NCBI GenBank assembly: GCA_023400055.1
Contig: JAEXFN010000020.1
Span: 186,001-250,000, forward strand
Reading direction: 5' to 3'
Origin: Bacillota bacterium
GTDB lineage: Bacteria > Bacillota > UBA4882 > UBA8346
DNA: 64,000 bases
A program made the translations under genes and the position numbers. Below are positions 8,218 to 17,246 of the stretch, one piece after another; the first letter of the stretch is position 1; each line of letters begins with the position of its first letter. The notes under the pieces were generated by a model, which worked only from the letters and a program-made list of their open reading frames with translations, searched no databases and was not told the DNA's origin.

Positions 8218-8378
8218 TGGTGTCAACTCCTTTTGTTAACTTTCAAGATGCTTTAGATTTCGACAGATTCCGAGACATCTCCTTTTTTTAAACGACAGGA
8301 AAAATTCCCAGTTATGCCAGGACCCCTTTTTAGCGTTCGCAGATTACGGCGAGCGGTTGACGGGACTGTGCTTGCCCG

Positions 8379-9011
8379 TTAAATAATTTTCCCGACCCAA
8401 ATCGTGATGAATGGCGTTACATATCCTTGGATAAAACCGCCCAGAATCATCAGTAAAATAACGATTAACGTAATCACCGCGCAGCGGATGAGCTCCTCGC
8501 CGAGGGCGATCTGCTTTTTGCTAAAACGGATTTTAGTCAATGCCGCGGCGCAATCGATCATCGCGACCACCATAATGAGCAATGCCGGCAAAACGATCAA
8601 GTTGTGCGGCAGGATGCCCGTCAGCGTTAGCAGGATGCCCTTATAACCCATCGTTTGAAATAAAAAAGTCGCGCTGAACCCCATGATGAAGCCTCTGGTA
8701 AAAACCAGCAGCAGCGCCAGAGGAACCCCAATAACGCTAATTCCCATAAAAAAAAGAAAAAAAACGGTCTGCAGGTTTGAAATCACCGTTTGGCGGGTAT
8801 AAACGTTATTTTGCAGAAAATTATCGCCATGCAATCCTTGGTCGACAAACCGGAGCAACTCGCTTTGCTGTTCTTTTTCCAATACGCTTGCGGCCAGGGC
8901 TCCGAATACAATTCCCATCAGAAACAGGATTAATACCAGTGCGACCAAGAAGATGCGGTCTTTAAAATATTCCTGAATGATTTGGCGCAACCGTAATGTT
9001 AAGAGCATCAT
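8379..9011 (-). CDS. spoIIM: Stage II sporulation protein M
   Basis: 210 residues and a multi-pass membrane protein with about five hydrophobic segments (residues 22-45, 78-100, 102-122, 128-155 and 180-205). SpoIIM forms the SpoIIDMP complex that dissolves septal peptidoglycan so the mother cell can engulf the forespore. The conserved core is seen in LQTVFFLFFMGISVIG, TRGFIMGFSATFL and GILPHNLIVLPALL. Two ATGs lie in tandem (9011 and 9008) behind GGGGGGA; the second has better spacing. Its presence implies the organism sporulates or descends from spore-formers. Confidence 0.9.
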   Translation of the reverse strand: MMLLTLRLRQIIQEYFKDRIFLVALVLILFLMGIVFGALAASVLEKEQQSELLRFVDQGLHGDNFLQNNVYTRQTVISNLQTVFFLFFMGISVIGVPLALLLVFTRGFIMGFSATFLFQTMGYKGILLTLTGILPHNLIVLPALLIMVVAMIDCAAALTKIRFSKKQIALGEELIRCAVITLIVILLMILGGFIQGYVTPFITIWVGKII

Positions 9012-9371
9012 CTTCCCCCCTTGTCCATTGTTAAAATTTTATGGCCAAGTTGGAGAATATATGATTGATTCCGGCCGGGAATTGTTATAAAAGTTCGGCT
9101 CACTTCACCTCGTTGCGCGGGGATAATCCGCTCCCGACCAAAAGCAGGCGCGAGGTTTCAGCCTTTGACGCCCGCTTTGTAAAAAGATAGGATAAAACCC
9201 CGCTCCGGTAAGGACGGGGTTTCGATTGCGGCGGATGCTTCATGGCCGGCTTTTAAAAGCCCCGTGTCCGTGATAGAGTCTTTTTCGGATAACTTGGGAA
9301 AAGGATTTTAAACGACTTTAGCGCCCGCTTTGATGAACTTTTGGGAACGGCTTGACCTTCGGCAGGGGTTA
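9012..9371. other. Intergenic stretch with one terminator
   Basis: No gene is seen. The only clear structure is the hairpin at 9195-9222. A promoter for spoIIM/xerD may lie near 9020-9060 but no clean boxes were found. Confidence 0.5.
9195..9222 (-). terminator. Terminator downstream of the ComB-like gene
   Basis: AAACCCCG and CGGGGTTT pair across 12 nt, followed on the minus strand by TTTTATCC. Confidence 0.65.
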
Positions 9372-10058
9372 TCACAACGCTTTTATATCCGTTAAATTTA
9401 AAAAGCCGGACTGAATCGTCAATTGTGTCAAATATTGCGCGGCCAACACATCCTCCAGCGAGTTGGAACTGGCGGCAACCACCGTGATGCCGCAATCCAA
9501 TTTCCGGGCGGTTTCGATGGCCCGTCCCATCCCGATGCTGGCCGGTTCAAAACCTTTTTTGAGCGGCGTCCGGACCACGGTGGCGGTCAGGACGGCCGGG
9601 GCTCCGTTGTTATAGGCGGCGTCAAACGCGACTCCACCGGTATCGGAGATGATCAATACCACCTTGCCGTCGAAATTGGCTAATTTTCCAATTTCCGTGC
9701 CGATATTGGCGATGAGCGAACTCACTTCGGCGCCAGAGCGGGTGACCCCCACCAAAGCCGCCTCGGCCCGTTTGCTGCGCTCACTGTCTTCGCCGTAGCG
9801 CGGTTCGGCGATCACGATGAGTTGGGTTTTGTATTTCAAGGCAGTCTTCCCCGCCAGATAACCGATGCGATCGGGATTGATCGTCACGGGAACCTTGCAC
9901 CCTGTCGGGGCAGCCCCGAAAACAGCAATGGCCCCCGCTTCCAGGGCCACCTCCGTGCTGGTGGACATATCGATAATATCCACAATCACAACGACATCGC
10001 CCCGCCGGGCCCCTTCAACCGCTCCGGATGCATTGAAAGTCAAATGGACATTTTGCAA
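9372..10058 (-). CDS. Unrecognised protein, weakly like ComB 2-phosphosulfolactate phosphatase
   Basis: 228 residues, soluble, rich in Ala, Gly and Val, alternating beta and alpha. The opening VVVIVDIIDMSTSTEVALEAGA resembles the start of ComB-family phosphatases (VVIDVLRATTT..ALxxGA). Later blocks (LIISDTGGVAFDAA, VVAASSNSLEDVLAAQYL) also fit a ComB-like fold. I could not identify the family's known catalytic residues with confidence, so the enzyme name is not assigned. The TTG start at 10058 lies five or six bases after AAGGTG. It sits between nudF and spoIIM on the same strand. Confidence 0.6.
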   Translation of the reverse strand: MQNVHLTFNASGAVEGARRGDVVVIVDIIDMSTSTEVALEAGAIAVFGAAPTGCKVPVTINPDRIGYLAGKTALKYKTQLIVIAEPRYGEDSERSKRAEAALVGVTRSGAEVSSLIANIGTEIGKLANFDGKVVLIISDTGGVAFDAAYNNGAPAVLTATVVRTPLKKGFEPASIGMGRAIETARKLDCGITVVAASSNSLEDVLAAQYLTQLTIQSGFLNLTDIKAL

Positions 10059-10197
10059 AGAATCACCTTTTTTGCTTCAATTAGGGAATCATAGTCGCCA
10101 GTTTATCTTATTCGTGGAGTTACTGGATATTTTTTCTATTTGCACTTGGTAATCTATATTCAAGTTATTTGTATATATGCACGACGATTATCGCCAA

Positions 10198-10740
10198 TCA
10201 CCATAAATTGCGCCGTTCCAGATAAGCGAAAGCCAGTGCGGTTTTGGCATCGACGATTTCCGCCGTATCCAGATGCTTCAGTACCTCGGCCTTGGTCATT
10301 ACGACCGTTTCCAAAAATTCATCGGGATCGGGATTCAACGGTTCCGCTCGCAAATGTTTGGCCAAAAACAAATGGATGACCTCATTGGTAAAGCCCGGCG
10401 TGGTCCAGATCGAAGTCAAGGGGATCAACTCTCCCGGCTGATAACCGATCTCTTCCGAGAGTTCGCGCCGGATGCAAGTTGCCGGATCCTCCCCTTCATC
10501 GAGCTTTCCGGCCGGGATCTCTAATAAGGCGCGGCCGGTCGGATAACGGAACTGCCGCACCAGGACAATCCGGCCATCATCCAGGATCGGCACGGCGGCA
10601 GCGGCACCGGGATGGAGCAAATATTCCCGCTTTGAGGCCTTGCCGTTGGGTAAGCGGACTTCGTCCCAATGGAGTTCCAAGAAGCTTCCTTTATGAACAA
10701 TACTTTTGGAAATCGCGGTTTCCCGCAGATCAGACGCCAT
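10198..10740 (-). CDS. nudF: ADP-ribose pyrophosphatase (Nudix hydrolase)
   Basis: 180 residues, normal for the NudF family, which splits ADP-ribose into AMP and ribose 5-phosphate. The Nudix box is complete: Gly78, Glu84, then RELSEEIGY at residues 92-100, giving GX5EX7REUXEEXGU. The N-terminal strand region and WTTPGFTNEVIHLFLA, typical of NudF dimers, are also present. The gene overlaps the end of the DUF3866 gene by 11 bp, so the two are probably translated together. Confidence 0.92.
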   Translation of the reverse strand: MASDLRETAISKSIVHKGSFLELHWDEVRLPNGKASKREYLLHPGAAAAVPILDDGRIVLVRQFRYPTGRALLEIPAGKLDEGEDPATCIRRELSEEIGYQPGELIPLTSIWTTPGFTNEVIHLFLAKHLRAEPLNPDPDEFLETVVMTKAEVLKHLDTAEIVDAKTALAFAYLERRNLW

Positions 10741-11851
10741 GGTTTCCCATCTCCAGTTTCGCTACGCGATCTAATTTATCTGTCGCAGCCAAGGCCGCCA
10801 ACATTCCGGCGCTGACCGATGTCTGGAAAAACCAGGGATCATCGGCGACTTTGCGGCCCATGCTCTTAACCCGAATATCCTTTGCTTCGAATAACTGTTC
10901 GACCGGCGGGTCGTCGATGGCATACCAGTGATGCCTTTGGCCCAACTTTTGGTCAGCGGCGGTCCGCGAAACTTCTTCCAGGAGTTCCTCCGGAAGCCGT
11001 TTGGACAGTCCCACCAACGCCGGCTGATTGGCCAAATTGAGCACGGTGACGGAGTGATGGCTCAAGCCATAGTGGCGTTTCCGCTCATCGGCGGTACTGA
11101 TCCGCGGCGTAAATACTGGGATGCCTTGTAAGCGGGAAGTCAGATCGATGATCCAGGACTGCTCAATGCCGCTGAATCCCAAGGCAGTGCCGGTGCCCAC
11201 GATCCCCGGACCGAGCCCGCAAACGACCAAATCGGCGTTTAGAACCCGGACGGCTGCGACCAGCGCGGACGGAATGCTGACCGCTTCAAGGTCACCGCCG
11301 AAAGCATGACCGGCCGTAACGGTGCCCTGGAGTAGTTCCTTTTTTTTCAATTCACGGACCAGATTGCTTAGAGCGATGGGCAACGCGGCTCCGTCCGTCA
11401 TCACATAAACGATTTTAGGATGGCCCGGGAAACAGCTGCGGAATCCGAGAATGATTCCAGGGATCATGCTATGGAGCGATGCGGCGACCACCGGGGTGCC
11501 TGCCAAAGAAGTGCAGTTTTCCAACTGCTCGTGAAAGGGGCTGGCCTCTTCTTCGACCGCCAAGACAGGAAACTGCCAAGGCGTATAACGTAATTTCATA
11601 ATATGACCGGGGAGGGAAGTTTCGGCGCGGACTGGATCAGTTGGAATGACGAAATGACGGCCTCCTGTCCCTAAACCAAGTTTAACTGCGCTGATGTTTA
11701 GCAGAACCTCTTGGCCCGGAGCCAGCATCTTTTGAAAATACGAGTAATGGTAAGCGCGTTGGAGTTGACCGTCTACTTCGACCAATAATTCCTGCAGATC
11801 GGGATTATCCGACAGAACCTTGATGATCTTGCCTTTCACGGCTTCATACAT
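10730..11851 (-). CDS. DUF3866 family protein
   Basis: 373 residues, full length for this Bacillota and Actinobacteria family of unknown function. The N-terminal 80 residues are a beta-rich domain (VKGKIIKVLSDNPDLQELLVEV). The rest holds a Gly-rich alpha/beta core (VYVMTDGAALPIALSNLV, VVCGLGPGIVGTGTALGFSG) with the look of a nucleotide- or substrate-binding fold. The conserved GHAFGGDLEAVSI follows TAGHAFG. It is the first gene of a minus-strand group with nudF, a common pairing that does not reveal its job. Confidence 0.85.
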   Translation of the reverse strand: MYEAVKGKIIKVLSDNPDLQELLVEVDGQLQRAYHYSYFQKMLAPGQEVLLNISAVKLGLGTGGRHFVIPTDPVRAETSLPGHIMKLRYTPWQFPVLAVEEEASPFHEQLENCTSLAGTPVVAASLHSMIPGIILGFRSCFPGHPKIVYVMTDGAALPIALSNLVRELKKKELLQGTVTAGHAFGGDLEAVSIPSALVAAVRVLNADLVVCGLGPGIVGTGTALGFSGIEQSWIIDLTSRLQGIPVFTPRISTADERKRHYGLSHHSVTVLNLANQPALVGLSKRLPEELLEEVSRTAADQKLGQRHHWYAIDDPPVEQLFEAKDIRVKSMGRKVADDPWFFQTSVSAGMLAALAATDKLDRVAKLEMGNHGV

Positions 11852-11978
11852 ATTGTGTGCCTCTTTTAAAACTCAAACCAATCATTTGTACGCAAGCCCG
11901 TCTATAAAAACGGGCCTCATAGTTTTTTCCGATAAACGGTGCAAGCATTCAGCCGATTACGGTCCCTAAGTTTTTCGG

Positions 11979-12338
11979 CTAGTGCCGCAGCCGATGACTA
12001 CGATATTTTTTCAGATATTGCGAAGCGGGCAACTCCGCCACACAGCCAGCCATGTGACAATCGGCCTCGTCCAGGCGGTAGTCGGCCAATTCACTTTCCA
12101 GCGCTTCAATTTTCGATTGAGACTGGGAAAAACGGAGGTCGTCATCGCTTTTCCAAAGCAATACGAAACCCCAGCCGACGATGAGAAAAGTAACCAGGAA
12201 GGCTAACGGTTCAAATAGATCGAATTTTAAATACCAGAAGATGGATAGAATTCCGACAATCAGGAGCGATAGACCAAAGTAATAATTATTATCCCTGCTC
12301 AACTTGATCTTAAAGTACTTTTCCAAGATTTCACGCAT
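11979..12338 (-). CDS. Small membrane protein with a coiled-coil tail, function unknown
   Basis: 119 residues. A basic N-terminus is followed by two membrane helices (about residues 20-38 and 42-62), then a charged region with a probable coiled coil (SQSQSKIEALESELADYRL). The C-terminus is His/Arg-rich. The start overlaps the end of scpB by 8 bp, so it belongs to the scpA-scpB operon. Family not recognised. Confidence 0.7.
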   Translation of the reverse strand: MREILEKYFKIKLSRDNNYYFGLSLLIVGILSIFWYLKFDLFEPLAFLVTFLIVGWGFVLLWKSDDDLRFSQSQSKIEALESELADYRLDEADCHMAGCVAELPASQYLKKYRSHRLRH

Positions 12339-12906
12339 CGTTTTTTTCCTCCGTTTTTACGGTTTTTACGGTGAATTCAAGTTCGCCCGGGCCGATCCAA
12401 TCCGGTATTTTGGGCAGTTCATCCAGGTGGTTAAGGCCAAAATATTTCAAAAATTGTTTGGTGGTCCGGTAGAGAATCGGCCGACCCGGAGCCTCCTTCC
12501 GGCCCGCTTCTTCGATTAAATTTTTGTCGACCAGTGTGGCCAGAGAACTTTCGACGCTCACTCCGCGCAAAGCCTCGATCTCCGCTTTGGCAATCGGCTG
12601 TTTGTAAGCGACGATCGCCAACGTCTCAATCGCCGCCGGTGAAAGTCCGACATTGCGGGGGGTTTTCTGCAATTTTTCAATATAAGCGCCGCATTCGGGA
12701 TGCGTGCAGAATTGATAACCGTTGGCGACCTCAATGATCTGGATTCCCTTTTTGCCGCGGTGATAATCTTCCATCAAATCGCCGATGAGTTGTCTGACGG
12801 TGGGTTCATTGATCTCGACGATCTCCGCGATGGTCTTTAAGGGCAACGGTTCCGACGAGGCAAAGATTAACGCTTCAATAACCGCCCGGGCCATTACCAG
12901 ATTCAT
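12331..12906 (-). CDS. scpB: Segregation and condensation protein B
   Basis: 191 residues. ScpB is a kleisin-associated winged-helix protein of the SMC-ScpAB condensin that compacts and segregates the chromosome. Typical motifs are VIEALIFASSEPL at the N-terminus, GLSPAAIETLAIVAYKQPI and EIEALRGVSVESSLATL, covering two winged-helix domains, and GRPILYRTTKQFLKYFGL. The ATG overlaps the stop of scpA in ATGA, so translation is coupled. Confidence 0.93.
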   Translation of the reverse strand: MNLVMARAVIEALIFASSEPLPLKTIAEIVEINEPTVRQLIGDLMEDYHRGKKGIQIIEVANGYQFCTHPECGAYIEKLQKTPRNVGLSPAAIETLAIVAYKQPIAKAEIEALRGVSVESSLATLVDKNLIEEAGRKEAPGRPILYRTTKQFLKYFGLNHLDELPKIPDWIGPGELEFTVKTVKTEEKNDA

Positions 12907-13646
12907 GATATCGAACTCGCTTTCTCAGGGAGGGACAACATGATATCACCAAAGAGCACCTCTTGGAAGACCACGACCCGTTTCAGGCGAATTAACTCCA
13001 ATACCGCTAAAAAACAAGTGATCAAACCGATTTTGCTCCGAATCTCCGCAAACACCTTTTTGAAAAAGACCTGACCTTCGGATTGAATGATGACCAGTAT
13101 TTCATCCATTCGTTGTTTAACGGAAACTTCCTGCTTGGGAAGGCTATTAAATTCTTTCGTCAGCTGACTCTCCATAATCGTTTTAAAAGCTTCCATGAGA
13201 TCCCAGAACGATAAATTTTTCAACGGATCAGATTCAGGGGCAAATTGGCGATCGGCAAACTCGCCGCCCGAACGAGTGTAAATCTGCAATTGTTGACCTT
13301 CCAGCGCGGCCAGGCTCCGGGAGGCTTCCTTGATTTTCTTATATTCGATTAATTTTTGCGCCAATTCCCAGCGCGGATCTTCTTCCCCATCGGCTTTCGT
13401 TTCGGCCTCCGATTGGCTTTGAGGCAATAACATCTTGGCCTTTATCTGCATTAACGTCGTAGCCATCACCAGGAAATCGCCCACGGTCTCCAGATTCAGC
13501 AGTTGAAGCGTATGGAGATATTCTAAGTATTTTTCGGTAATTAAGGCAATGGGAATATTATAGATGTCGATCTCTGCTTTTTCAATCAGATGCAACAACA
13601 GATCGAGCGGTCCTTGGAAAATATCTAATTGAATTTGGTAATCCAT
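12903..13646 (-). CDS. scpA: Segregation and condensation protein A (kleisin)
   Basis: 247 residues, standard length. The N-terminus YQIQLDIFQGPLDLLLHLIEK and the block IPIALITEKYLEYL bind the SMC neck. The middle is charged and variable. The C-terminal winged helix (ITCFLAVLELIRLKRVVVFQ) binds the SMC head. AAGGAA lies five bases before the ATG. It is the first of three overlapping genes (scpA, scpB, small membrane protein). Confidence 0.95.
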   Translation of the reverse strand: MDYQIQLDIFQGPLDLLLHLIEKAEIDIYNIPIALITEKYLEYLHTLQLLNLETVGDFLVMATTLMQIKAKMLLPQSQSEAETKADGEEDPRWELAQKLIEYKKIKEASRSLAALEGQQLQIYTRSGGEFADRQFAPESDPLKNLSFWDLMEAFKTIMESQLTKEFNSLPKQEVSVKQRMDEILVIIQSEGQVFFKKVFAEIRSKIGLITCFLAVLELIRLKRVVVFQEVLFGDIMLSLPEKASSIS

Positions 13647-13655
13647 GCAAATTCC

Positions 13656-14183
13656 TTAATTTTGGTTATCGGCATTTTGCAGTTTCGTCAGTTCGGAGCT
13701 TTGCGCCGGCCTGGGCGGATCGTGGTGGCGGCGGATCAAGTCCACTGCCGCGGCTTCTATGCCGCAGGATTCCGCCATTTGGGCTCCACGTACCGGATGG
13801 ACCAGATCGATATAACAACCATAACGGAGTTTATTCCAAAAACCGCCATCCGGTTGAACCCGGGCCAAACGGCCACGTTGCAGCGGCAGCAAACGCCGGA
13901 TCAAGCCCACCAAGATCCTGGTCATTAAGTTGAAATCCCCCGCTTTTTTGCCAATATCGTGCAATAAAGCGGCTTGGATAAGTTGCGAGGATGGCTGGAT
14001 TCCCACTCCCGCATCTTTAAGAATCATCCGGGCTACCCCGATCGCGTGCAACTGGTCGGACTTGCTCATCTGGAAAAAGAGCATTGCCCCGGACTCATCC
14101 AGGTATAGATCGATTAACCGATAGTCCTCCGGAGCAAGCATTGCCGCCCAGAAATTAACGATTCGTTTGATGATTCTAAACAT
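13656..14183 (-). CDS. HD-domain phosphohydrolase
   Basis: 175 residues from the ATG at 14183 (a GTG at 14195 is also possible). The HD motif is complete: His in DQLHAIGVARMI, LLHDIGKKAG near residue 88, then HPVRGAQMA and IRRHHDPP. These are the metal ligands of the HD superfamily. Enzymes of this type act on nucleotides or phospho-compounds, but the substrate cannot be read here. It sits 9 bp before scpA on the same strand and is probably in that operon. Confidence 0.8.
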   Translation of the reverse strand: MFRIIKRIVNFWAAMLAPEDYRLIDLYLDESGAMLFFQMSKSDQLHAIGVARMILKDAGVGIQPSSQLIQAALLHDIGKKAGDFNLMTRILVGLIRRLLPLQRGRLARVQPDGGFWNKLRYGCYIDLVHPVRGAQMAESCGIEAAAVDLIRRHHDPPRPAQSSELTKLQNADNQN

Positions 14184-14428
14184 CGTACAATCCACTCAAC
14201 TCAATAACGCATCCGATTCGCTGATTTGCGTTAGCAACGACACTATAATTTCCAAGATCAGTAACGAACGTTCGATTTGATAGTTCCTGGATAGGATCCC
14301 AAAAATAAAGATCCGCAGGGCCGGATCATCATGAGCTTTCGCTTCATTTTAACACCAATGTATATTGCAAGTCAAGCAAAGCCAGAATCCATCGGGGTTT
14401 ACGAATTAATTTAACCATACCGACGGGT

Positions 14429-16099
14429 TTATTTGACAAAACAACTGTTGCCGATGAACTCCCGTAGCAGCGAATTGAGCGGGATTTCACTTCCGTCCAA
14501 AGGCAGGAAATAACTCAAAAACTTCAATAAGCGCTTGGCTTCTGAGAATTCCGGAAAATCCGGAGAAATGTTTTCCAACAACGGTTCGGCGAAATTCTTT
14601 AAAACTGCCAATTCATAAATGAGCGCGGAATTGAACATAACGTCCGCTTCTTCTTGGAATGGAAAGATATATTGCTCCTCACCGCGACGGACCATTGGCC
14701 ATAATCCGATGGTCGTCAATGCATCATGGCCGCGAAATTGATTATCCCTGACGATCCGGCGGATGATCCGATTATCTGTCGTCGGAATGCGATTGTGATC
14801 ATCGATGTTTAATTGAGTCAATGCGCTGATATAAATCTTAAACTTATTGGCCTTTGGAATTTCAGCTGTCAATTTTTCATTCAAGCCATGGATCCCCTCG
14901 ATGATTATCGGTTGATCCTTACCGATCTGCACGGGTTGCGATCGAAACTCGCGGATTCCCTTTTGAAAATTATACACCGGAAGGTTCACTGGAAAACCGT
15001 GAATTAATGAGGTCAGTGTTTCATTGAAAAGTTTCACTTCGATTGCAGCCAGCGATTCATAGTCCGGCAGGCCATCGGGACCGACGGGAGTATATTGGCG
15101 CTCCACAAAGAAATCATCGAGCGAGATGGAGATTGGTCGCAGGCCATTGACCCGGAGTTGTACCGACAGCCGTTGCGCAAAAGTGGTTTTGCCGGAAGAA
15201 GAGGGTCCGGCGATCAAGATCAAGCGGATTCTTTCCCGATCGGCGGTAATCATATCGGCAATTTGCGCGATCTTTTTCTCATGAAGGGCCTCGGCGATTC
15301 GAATCAAATCCGCTCCCTTGCCCTTGGCAATTTGATGGTTTAATTCTCCCACATCGCTTATTTCTAAAATTTGGCCCCATTTTTCAAATTCATAAAAAAT
15401 TCGTGCCAATTTACGCTGCTCGACAAATTCAGGAACTTCCCAAGGATTGGTCACACTGGGATAAAGCAGAATAAAGCCGGGCAGATAATATTTTAATTCG
15501 AACTTTTTCAAAAAACCGGTGGACGGAACCATGTATCCATAAAAATAATCGGTATAATCACCGCAGTGATAAAGCTTAACTTCCGGCTTATTGCGAAACT
15601 GCAATAGCCTTACTTTATCCGGTTGGCCCATGTTTTTGAACAATTCAATGGCCGTGGATAAAGGGACCGTTTCTTTGCGAATGGGAAGATCGGCTTTAAT
15701 GATTTCCCACATCCGTTCGACGATCTGCTGCAAGTCTGCTTCTGTAAAAGGATGATGATCGGGAAAATCCAGTTCGCCATAGATACCTTTGCTCAAAGAA
15801 TGTTCTAAGCGGACCTTACAATGGGGAAAGATCTCTGCTGCCGCTTTTACCAATACCAATGATAAACTCCGGGAGTAAACCCGGACGCCGTCTTCTACCG
15901 ATAGATCGATAAGGATAAGTTTACCGCCCTTTTTCGGCACATAGCTCAACTCGTGAAATTCATTGTCTAATTTTGCGGCAACGATCGGTGAACGGAAATT
16001 TGCTTGGAGGTCACTAGCAATTTGTTGGAGTGATGTTCCAGCTTCATAAGTTACGATTTTTCCGTCCGATAATATAAAGGTATGCAATAATCCAGCCAT
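14429..16099 (-). CDS. Uridine-kinase-like P-loop kinase with an N-terminal ThrRS-like region
   Basis: 556 residues, far longer than plain uridine kinase (about 210). The first 60 residues are TGS-like (LSDGKIVTYEAGTSLQQIASDL). The next part resembles the second additional domain of threonyl-tRNA synthetase (LEHSLSKGIYGELDFPDHHPFT). The C-terminal half is a phosphoribulokinase/uridine-kinase domain with Walker A GPSSSGKTTFAQRL near residue 300, then SLDDFFVER and IIEGIHGLNEKL. This architecture is common in Bacillota and Thermotogae and is usually annotated as nucleoside kinase; the true substrate is not settled. GGAGG precedes the ATG. Confidence 0.85.
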   Translation of the reverse strand: MAGLLHTFILSDGKIVTYEAGTSLQQIASDLQANFRSPIVAAKLDNEFHELSYVPKKGGKLILIDLSVEDGVRVYSRSLSLVLVKAAAEIFPHCKVRLEHSLSKGIYGELDFPDHHPFTEADLQQIVERMWEIIKADLPIRKETVPLSTAIELFKNMGQPDKVRLLQFRNKPEVKLYHCGDYTDYFYGYMVPSTGFLKKFELKYYLPGFILLYPSVTNPWEVPEFVEQRKLARIFYEFEKWGQILEISDVGELNHQIAKGKGADLIRIAEALHEKKIAQIADMITADRERIRLILIAGPSSSGKTTFAQRLSVQLRVNGLRPISISLDDFFVERQYTPVGPDGLPDYESLAAIEVKLFNETLTSLIHGFPVNLPVYNFQKGIREFRSQPVQIGKDQPIIIEGIHGLNEKLTAEIPKANKFKIYISALTQLNIDDHNRIPTTDNRIIRRIVRDNQFRGHDALTTIGLWPMVRRGEEQYIFPFQEEADVMFNSALIYELAVLKNFAEPLLENISPDFPEFSEAKRLLKFLSYFLPLDGSEIPLNSLLREFIGNSCFVK

Positions 16100-16216
16100 A
16101 AGAGCCTCCTGAAAACAGTTTGCGTGATTATAGTTACTCCGGTAACCTGAATATTGAGTTTCTTATAGTATATGAACGTTTGGTTCCGGGATATCGTTCC
16201 ATTTCCTGGCGCAATG

Positions 16217-16738
16217 AACGGGATAATGATTATCAAGTTAGCTCCCGCATAGGTAACCGAGACAGAACCGCTTGCTGAGCGGCTGAGAGAGCTTGTTGAT
16301 TGGCAAAAAGACTTGATCGCGGATTTAACGGATGAAAGGATTCCACGACCTAAAGATCGGAAGTAGGTTTTTCCGTGAAATCCTTAAATCCATCCATCCG
16401 TGATCGGCTCTTTTTATAGGGACATTCGCCTTTGCATTCATACGGCCACCATCCTTGACGGCCGTACGAATGTAAGTTGGGATTTTCCTGGGATCCCCGG
16501 CCGAATTGAATCATGTTAATCCTTGAATCCTGCGAATCATGGTTCGGGATGCGGATGATATTTTTTGGATACGAAAACGATACTTCAGGCCCGGCTTTTC
16601 GCGGTATAATATCAATCAATGGAAGTTGTCTTTCAAGAGTCCGTCGGTGATACCGACGGACTTTCCGGTCATGGGTCAAAACTTCCATTCTCATGCTCCG
16701 TTTCCTTGCGGAGCTAACTTGATAATCATCAACGGGAT
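16217..16738. mobile_element. 506-bp element with 20-bp terminal inverted repeats and 8-bp target duplication
   Basis: The element spans 16225-16730. Its left end (from 16226) and its right end (16711-16730 on the other strand) share ATGATTATCAAGTTAGCTCC almost to the base. The 8-mer AACGGGAT lies directly outside both ends (16217-16224 and 16731-16738), as expected for a target-site duplication. It is too short for a transposase and is best described as a MITE-like non-autonomous element. Partial relatives lie at 6244-6621 and 7114-7249. No parent transposase was recognised in the window. Confidence 0.8.
16253..16366 (+). pseudogene. Coiled-coil tail reading frame inside the TIR element
   Basis: 37 codons open after a TAG and end at TAG (16364-16366). 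They read as a heptad segment (EPLAERLRELVDWQKDL) followed by a polar tail (TDERIPRPKDRK). There is no start codon or ribosome site. It looks like the 3' end of a protein gene captured by the element. The related copy near 6541-6600 (minus strand) holds the same heptads but is frameshifted after DLT. Confidence 0.5.
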
Positions 16739-16847
16739 TATCCATGTTGAATATTGGAGAGAAAATTCATTTCGATTCAAACGGGGGAGGCTAATGGAGC
16801 CAAAAAGTAGAGTTTCGGCTTTGAAAATTGGGAATCTCCGTGCTTAA

Positions 16848-17246
16848 TTAATTGGCGTTATTTTCTACCATATAAACCCGACGAATCGTTTGCGTCAATT
16901 CCTCACATCCGGGTGGCTTGATCAAATATTCCTTAGCGCCGGCGGCCATTGCTTTATAAATATATTCTTGTTCTTGTTGAACGGAGAGAATGATGATCGC
17001 CGCGTGCGAAAGTTCGGTCGTGATTCGTTTGGTAGTCTGAATCCCATCCAAGACTGGCATGTTTATATCCATTAATATGATATCCGGTTGCAGTTCTTTA
17101 GCGGAACAAATTGCCTCTTCGCCGTTTGCAGCTTCGCCAATTACGATCATATCTTCTTCGAGTTCAAGCAGTCTTTGCAAATTCTTACGGGTTTCCCCAA
17201 TATCATCGACGACCATAATCCGAATTTTCTTCGTCACCCACTCCAC
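16848..17246 (-). CDS. Single-domain response regulator (CheY-like receiver)
   Basis: 132 residues, receiver domain only. The phospho-acceptor pocket is complete: VVDD near residue 13, Asp in IILMDINMPVLDG near residue 60, a Ser (ILSVQQ) at the Thr/Ser position and Lys in YLIKPP. There is no output domain, so it must act by protein contact or through another regulator. The pattern resembles receivers of CpaE-like or NarL-type proteins. GTG starts at 17246 or 17237 are both possible. The right end of the TIR element is 117 bp downstream. Confidence 0.85.
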   Translation of the reverse strand: MEWVTKKIRIMVVDDIGETRKNLQRLLELEEDMIVIGEAANGEEAICSAKELQPDIILMDINMPVLDGIQTTKRITTELSHAAIIILSVQQEQEYIYKAMAAGAKEYLIKPPGCEELTQTIRRVYMVENNAN

